Position numbers and translations under genes: made by a program. Source: Victivallales bacterium (GTDB lineage Bacteria > Verrucomicrobiota > Lentisphaeria > Oligosphaerales > Oligosphaeraceae). Taken from it: DNA of 9,183 bases. The notes under the pieces are model-generated. The model was not told the origin of the DNA. It saw only the letters and a program-made list of their open reading frames with translations, and ran no database searches. Positions 5,571 through 9,183 of the stretch are shown piece by piece (within the stretch, counting starts at the first letter, position 1; the number at the start of each line of letters is the position of its first letter). The stretch spans positions 1 through 9,183 of the forward strand of contig JAFYGL010000416.1 in the NCBI GenBank assembly GCA_017543165.1, given 5' to 3'.

Positions 5571-6749
5571 ATGCCAGAGTTGTCAAATAGGACCGCTACT
5601 TTCACCGATTCAGTCATACGCCGCATGACGCGCATATCCATGCAGTATGGCGCCATCAATCTTTCCCAGGGCTTTCCTGATTTCCCGCCGCCCAAGGCCA
5701 TCACGGAGCGGCTTGCTGAATTGAAGAACGAGAATGTGCACCAGTATTCCATAACCTGGGGCGCCAGGGATTTTCGCGAGGCTCTGGCTGTAAAGCAAAG
5801 CCATTTCATGGGGCATGCAATTGATCCAGAAAGTGAGATTGTGGTAACCTGCGGCAGCACGGAGGCTATGATAGCCTCCATGATGAGCGTGGTCAATCCT
5901 GGCGACAAGGTCATTGTGTTTTCGCCGTTCTACGAGAATTACGGCGCGGATGCAATCCTTTCTGGAGCGGAGCCTTTGTACGTGCCATTGAATCCGCCAG
6001 ACTTTTCTTTCTCGCCCGAGGCTCTGGAGGCTGCGTTCAAGCAGGGGGCGAAGGCGCTGATACTCTGCAATCCCTCCAATCCATGCGGCAAGGTATTCAC
6101 CCGCGATGAACTGATGTGCATAGCGGCCCTGGTGGAAAAATACGATGCGTTCGTGATTACGGATGAAGTCTATGAGCATATCGTGTACCGCCCGTGGCAG
6201 CATGTTTATTTTGCCTCCTTGCCTGGCATGTGGGAGCGCACGCTTTCATGCAGTTCGCTGTCAAAGACCTACGCCATCACAGGCTGGCGTCTGGGATATG
6301 TGATTTCCTCGCCGCGCATTATCGACACGGTGAAGAAAGTCCACGATTTCCTGACGGTGGGCGCGCCCGCGCCGCTTCAGGCCGCGGCAGTGACTGGCCT
6401 GAGATTCGGCTACGACTACTATGAGGCCTTGCGGGACGAATATGCGGCCCGCCGCGAGTTTTTCCTCAAGGGGCTTGAGCAATGCCAGTTGCCGCACACT
6501 GAGCCGCAGGGCGCATATTATGTGCTGGTGGATATTTCGGAATTCGGCTATGACAGCGACCTGGCGTTCTGCGAGGCACTGGCACAATATACTGGCGTAG
6601 GCGCTGTGCCTGGCTCCAGTTTCTTCCGTGAAGACGAGCAGCGCTACATCCGCTTCCATTTCGCCAAGCAAGAGGCCACATTGGCGGCAGCATTGGACAG
6701 GCTGCAAGGCATACGCAAGACAATCCCCGCTCAAGGCAGGCGCTTTTGA
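5571..6749 (+). CDS. PLP-dependent class I/II aminotransferase (fold type I)
   Basis: The protein is 392 residues, the usual length. It transfers an amino group from an amino acid to a 2-oxo acid using pyridoxal phosphate in the cytoplasm. Visible family motifs are NLSQGFPDFPPP near residue 30, NPSNPCG at 167-173, DEVYEH with the PLP-binding Asp and Tyr at D198 and Y201, SLSKTYAITGWRLGY with the Schiff-base lysine K232, and IRFHFA with the substrate-carboxylate arginine R361. The overall motif wording is closest, from memory, to the aspartate/methionine/kynurenine aminotransferase branch; the substrate cannot be fixed. AGGAGG (5557-5562) at 8 nt supports ATG 5571. It is first in a plus-strand cluster with a dehydroquinase-like gene 26 nt downstream, so the substrate may belong to the same pathway. 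Confidence 0.92.
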   Translation: MPELSNRTATFTDSVIRRMTRISMQYGAINLSQGFPDFPPPKAITERLAELKNENVHQYSITWGARDFREALAVKQSHFMGHAIDPESEIVVTCGSTEAMIASMMSVVNPGDKVIVFSPFYENYGADAILSGAEPLYVPLNPPDFSFSPEALEAAFKQGAKALILCNPSNPCGKVFTRDELMCIAALVEKYDAFVITDEVYEHIVYRPWQHVYFASLPGMWERTLSCSSLSKTYAITGWRLGYVISSPRIIDTVKKVHDFLTVGAPAPLQAAAVTGLRFGYDYYEALRDEYAARREFFLKGLEQCQLPHTEPQGAYYVLVDISEFGYDSDLAFCEALAQYTGVGAVPGSSFFREDEQRYIRFHFAKQEATLAAALDRLQGIRKTIPAQGRRF

Positions 6750-6775
6750 CACAAGTTGATATTCGGAGGCATAAT

Positions 6776-7558
6776 ATGAAACATTCTTTTTTCAATCGTC
6801 AGGAGGCGGCAATCACATTGCTGTGCGCACCAGAGAGCATTGGCGAGGCCCTAGCCCTGGCGCGGTCGGCTGAAATGGATGGCGCCGATGCCGTGGCAAT
6901 TGAACTGCAAAGGATGCCGCTGGAGCAGCGTACGGAGGAGAACTTCCGTTCGCTGATGCGTTCAGTTCGCTTGCCGTTCATGTTCATTGACTACCGCAAC
7001 GACCGTTTTCTTGGCGAGGATGACGAGGCGCGGCAGCAGTGTCTGCTACTGGCGGCGAAGGCTGGTGCAGAAGTGATTGATGTCATAGGCGACCTTTATG
7101 ATCCGTCGCCCCTGGAACTGACACATGATTCCGCTGCTATTGAGAAGCAGAAGGATTTGATTTCACGCATTCACGAACTGGGCGCGAAAGTGCTTATGTC
7201 CTCACACATGACAAGTACCGAGCGCAGCGCGGAAGAGGTGCTGGAGCATCTGCGGGAGCAATCCTCCCGCAGGGCTGACATACTGAAAATCGTTGTGTCC
7301 ATGGACACGGAAAAGGCGATGCTGGAAGGCATGCGGACGCTGCTGTTGCTGCACAGGGAACTGGACAAGCCATTTGTCTTCCTTGGCAGCGGGCAATACG
7401 GGCGTTTTATCCGCTATGTGGGGCCAAAACTCGGCGCGGCAATTGAATTTGCTGTGCATGATTATTCGGCGAACCATTCCTACAACCAGCCTACGATTCG
7501 CTCCTTCAAGGGCGTTATGGAGCATTTTCATTGGGATTTAGGCGATTTGGAAGCGTGA
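6776..7558 (+). CDS. Type I 3-dehydroquinate dehydratase-like protein (aroD family, divergent)
   Basis: The 260-residue protein matches type I dehydroquinases in length and layout. The catalytic histidine (SSHM, H144), the Schiff-base lysine (LKIVV, K171), the C-terminal arginine (FIRYVG, R213) and the late glutamine (YNQP, Q238) align with H143, K170, R213 and Q236 of the Salmonella enzyme. The family reaction is dehydration of 3-dehydroquinate to 3-dehydroshikimate. Other pocket positions differ: the usual E-x-R-x-D at the second strand is E43-L-Q, the R-x3-E-G-G motif is replaced by RNDRFLGED, and the I-D-L-E motif is IDVI. The substrate may therefore be altered. ATG 6776 follows CGGAGG (6764-6769) by 6 nt; the frame extends to a TTG at 6746 overlapping the previous gene, which lacks support. 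Its neighbours are an aminotransferase and an SDR in the same probable operon, not recognisable shikimate-pathway genes. Confidence 0.8.
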   Translation: MKHSFFNRQEAAITLLCAPESIGEALALARSAEMDGADAVAIELQRMPLEQRTEENFRSLMRSVRLPFMFIDYRNDRFLGEDDEARQQCLLLAAKAGAEVIDVIGDLYDPSPLELTHDSAAIEKQKDLISRIHELGAKVLMSSHMTSTERSAEEVLEHLREQSSRRADILKIVVSMDTEKAMLEGMRTLLLLHRELDKPFVFLGSGQYGRFIRYVGPKLGAAIEFAVHDYSANHSYNQPTIRSFKGVMEHFHWDLGDLEA

Positions 7559-7562
7559 AATG

Positions 7563-7583
7563 TGAGCGCCGCTAAGGCGCTCA
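7563..7583 (+). repeat. Intercistronic hairpin
   Basis: TGAGCGCC at 7563-7570 and GGCGCTCA at 7576-7583 are perfect complements around a 5-nt loop. The stem begins 4 nt after the dehydroquinase-like stop codon, in the widest gap (66 nt) of the cluster. There is no T tract after it, so it is more likely an mRNA-stabilising or REP-like hairpin than an efficient terminator. Confidence 0.65.
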
Positions 7584-7624
7584 TACGGACGCTATTGCGG
7601 AGCATAGACAAATAGGAGAGAAAG

Positions 7625-8380
7625 ATGGAATATCCTGAATTCAAGGGAAGGACTGCGATTGCAAGTGGAGCGGCGTCGGGAATGGCTTTGCTGTTCTTGC
7701 AGAAGATGGCGAGGGAAGGCGCCAATGTGGTGCTGGTGGACGTTAATGCCGAGGCTGTGGAGGCTGCGGCGGAGGGCATCAGGCAGGAGGGCGGCAGCGC
7801 CATTGGCGTGCAGGCCGACATACGCAAGTATGACCAGATTGAGCATGCGGTAAATGTCGCGCTGGAAAAATATGGGCGGATAGATTATCTGATGAATTCA
7901 GCAGGCGGCAATTCACAGCGTGTCTGCAAGCAATCTGGCGGTTTTCTCAATGCCTCGCCAGAGAGCATAGAATGGGGAGTGGATGTGAACCTGAAGGGCG
8001 CCATTCTGTTTGTGCGCGCCGTGCTGGGCAAGATGTTCGAGCAGAATTACGGCGTCATCATCAACATGGGCTCCGTGGATGGCGTGACAGGCGCAATGGG
8101 GCTGGACTACACGGCTTCGAAATGCGGCATGATAGGGCTTAGCAAGGGCATTGCCAACTACGGGGCGTCCCATGGCGTGCGCTCCGTCTGCATTTCACCT
8201 GGTCCTGTTTTGACGCGTCCTGCCATGGCGAATATGAAAACCTTGCTTGGCCGTGCTGCGGAACCCAGGGAAGTGGTGGATTTGATAATGTATGTCTGTT
8301 CTGACAAAGGCTCGTTCATCACAGGCTGCAACTACATGATAGACGGCGGTCGCAGCTGCGCCATGGGCAATTTCCTGTAA
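7625..8380 (+). CDS. Classical short-chain dehydrogenase/reductase (SDR)
   Basis: The 251-residue cytoplasmic oxidoreductase has the classical SDR layout. The dinucleotide loop SGAASGMA is at 14-21 (the usual last Gly is Ala21) and the NSAGG motif at 91-95. The catalytic set is N122, S150, Y162 and K166 (YTASK), followed by the SPGPVLT segment at 191-197 and a C-terminal IDGG. Asp39 at the end of the second strand (VLVD) predicts NAD(H) rather than NADP(H). Such enzymes interconvert an alcohol and a ketone, often on sugars, polyols or sterols; the substrate is not evident. AGGAG (7614-7618) lies 6 nt before ATG 7625. It follows the dehydroquinase-like gene by 66 nt and precedes the serine hydrolase by 17 nt, and could act on the product of one of them. 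Confidence 0.92.
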   Translation: MEYPEFKGRTAIASGAASGMALLFLQKMAREGANVVLVDVNAEAVEAAAEGIRQEGGSAIGVQADIRKYDQIEHAVNVALEKYGRIDYLMNSAGGNSQRVCKQSGGFLNASPESIEWGVDVNLKGAILFVRAVLGKMFEQNYGVIINMGSVDGVTGAMGLDYTASKCGMIGLSKGIANYGASHGVRSVCISPGPVLTRPAMANMKTLLGRAAEPREVVDLIMYVCSDKGSFITGCNYMIDGGRSCAMGNFL

Positions 8381-8397
8381 ATTGCAGGAGGTGTTTC

Positions 8398-9183
8398 ATG
8401 GAAAATGATTCACGGCATATTGCCGCAACGGAAGAGGCCTTGAAACAGATTGAATCGGGGCTGATGCAGGGATGTGTGTTCACTGAAAACCGAAGCAGGA
8501 AAATCACGCCTTTAGGCAAACAGCGCATTCATCCTAGCAAGAAAGAGATGACGGCTGCGTCCAGGTTCGACATCGCATCAGTGGGAAAGGTTTTCACGGC
8601 AGGGTGCTGTGCACTGCTGGCCGCGCAAGGCAAATTGGAGCCAGATTCGCCATTTGCGCGCTATCTTCCCGAATATTGTGAGCAGAACTGCGACATCACT
8701 GTACGGGACCTGGCCATGCATGCCAGCGGTTTTGACAACAGAAAGCCCTACGAATCTGCCGATATGGAGGTGTTCAACCGTGAATTGTTCAACAAGCGTC
8801 CAGTTCGTCCCCGTCTTCAGGCATTTGAGTATTCCTGCTACAACTTCATTTTGCTGGGCAAGATTGCCGAGAAGACAAGCGGCATGGATTTGGAGACGCT
8901 GGCGAGGACATTGATTTGGGAACCGCTGGGGATGCGGCGTACCCAGTGGAACGCACCAGGCTTCGGCCCGGACGAAGTCGAACTTTGGTTTCCAAATAGA
9001 CCAGCGGGAGAGCATAATGATGAAACATGCTTCTACTGCGGTTTCCCATTAGGCAATGGCAGTTGTTTTTCCACCGCAGGGGATATGCTGCTGTTCCTGG
9101 AGGATATCCTTGAACGCAGGCATTTCCCACAGGTTTACTATGACCTGATATTGACATGCGGTTTTGAGAAAGACGGGAATAGA
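8398..9183 (+). CDS. Beta-lactamase-fold serine hydrolase (class C/esterase family), 3' end missing
   Basis: The frame runs open from ATG 8398 to the last base (262 codons) and continues beyond the window. AGGAGG (8386-8391) lies 6 nt before the start and the previous gene ends 17 nt upstream. The nucleophile motif S-V-G-K is at 61-64. A MHASG segment (107-111) and GNGSCFSTAGDM (219-230) match the usual HTSG and GLFST-x-x-D blocks of the family. The second catalytic motif reads Y145-S-C rather than the common Y-x-N. No signal peptide or membrane anchor is seen, so a cytoplasmic esterase or amidase is more likely than a periplasmic beta-lactamase or penicillin-binding protein. The third motif (H/K-x-G) would lie downstream of the window. 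Substrate unknown; operon context suggests an ester or amide related to the substrate of the SDR and dehydroquinase-like enzymes. Confidence 0.88.
   Translation, partial: MENDSRHIAATEEALKQIESGLMQGCVFTENRSRKITPLGKQRIHPSKKEMTAASRFDIASVGKVFTAGCCALLAAQGKLEPDSPFARYLPEYCEQNCDITVRDLAMHASGFDNRKPYESADMEVFNRELFNKRPVRPRLQAFEYSCYNFILLGKIAEKTSGMDLETLARTLIWEPLGMRRTQWNAPGFGPDEVELWFPNRPAGEHNDETCFYCGFPLGNGSCFSTAGDMLLFLEDILERRHFPQVYYDLILTCGFEKDGNR

Noticed and set aside
6746..6775. TTG start for the dehydroquinase-like gene
   Set aside because: It lies within the end of the aminotransferase gene, while ATG 6776 has a strong Shine-Dalgarno at 6 nt.
7563..7583. Rho-independent terminator splitting the operon
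   Set aside because: The stem is strong but no T tract follows; the next bases are ATACGGACGC.
8398..9183. Antibiotic-resistance beta-lactamase
   Set aside because: The serine motif is shared with esterases and amidases of the fold; there is no signal peptide and the Y-x-N motif is altered.

Overview
The window reads as a chromosome segment from a Lentisphaerae/Verrucomicrobia-type bacterium, plausibly a Victivallis-like gut or sediment member. This is an inference. It rests on the pseudopilin at the start (N-terminal [20 protein letters not shown] block plus an H-X9-DG motif, a family hugely expanded in Lentisphaerae), on that gene sitting directly upstream of a secreted glycoside-hydrolase-like protein, and on GC-rich palindromes in the intergenic spaces. 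Codon use looks even across the genes and no transposase, integrase, rRNA, tRNA or CRISPR array was seen.

Region 1 (1-315) is non-coding. It holds a large inverted pair of 9-nt tandem arrays, followed by a good sigma70-like promoter with direct and inverted repeats around it. Region 2 (316-4005) is a two-gene plus-strand unit: a pseudopilin and a roughly 975-residue exported protein with two carbohydrate-binding-like domains and a GH123/DUF4091-like catalytic region. The second gene is split into two frames at a run of nine A; the split falls inside a CBM9-like domain. Programmed or transcriptional slippage, a recent mutation, or a homopolymer sequencing error are all possible.

Region 3 (4006-5570) contains one minus-strand gene, a cation diffusion facilitator with an unusual second copy of the cytoplasmic dimerisation domain. 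It is bracketed by two palindromic elements, 4011-4186 and 5345-5420, that share a nearly identical hairpin module.

Region 4 (5571-9183) is a tight plus-strand cluster: a PLP-dependent aminotransferase, a divergent type I 3-dehydroquinase-like Schiff-base enzyme, an SDR oxidoreductase, and a beta-lactamase-fold serine hydrolase that runs off the window. Spacings are 26, 66 and 17 nt and each gene has a strong Shine-Dalgarno, so they probably form one operon. The set suggests modification of a small polyol or cyclic acid (for example a shikimate- or quinate-like compound), but the substrate cannot be read from the sequence.
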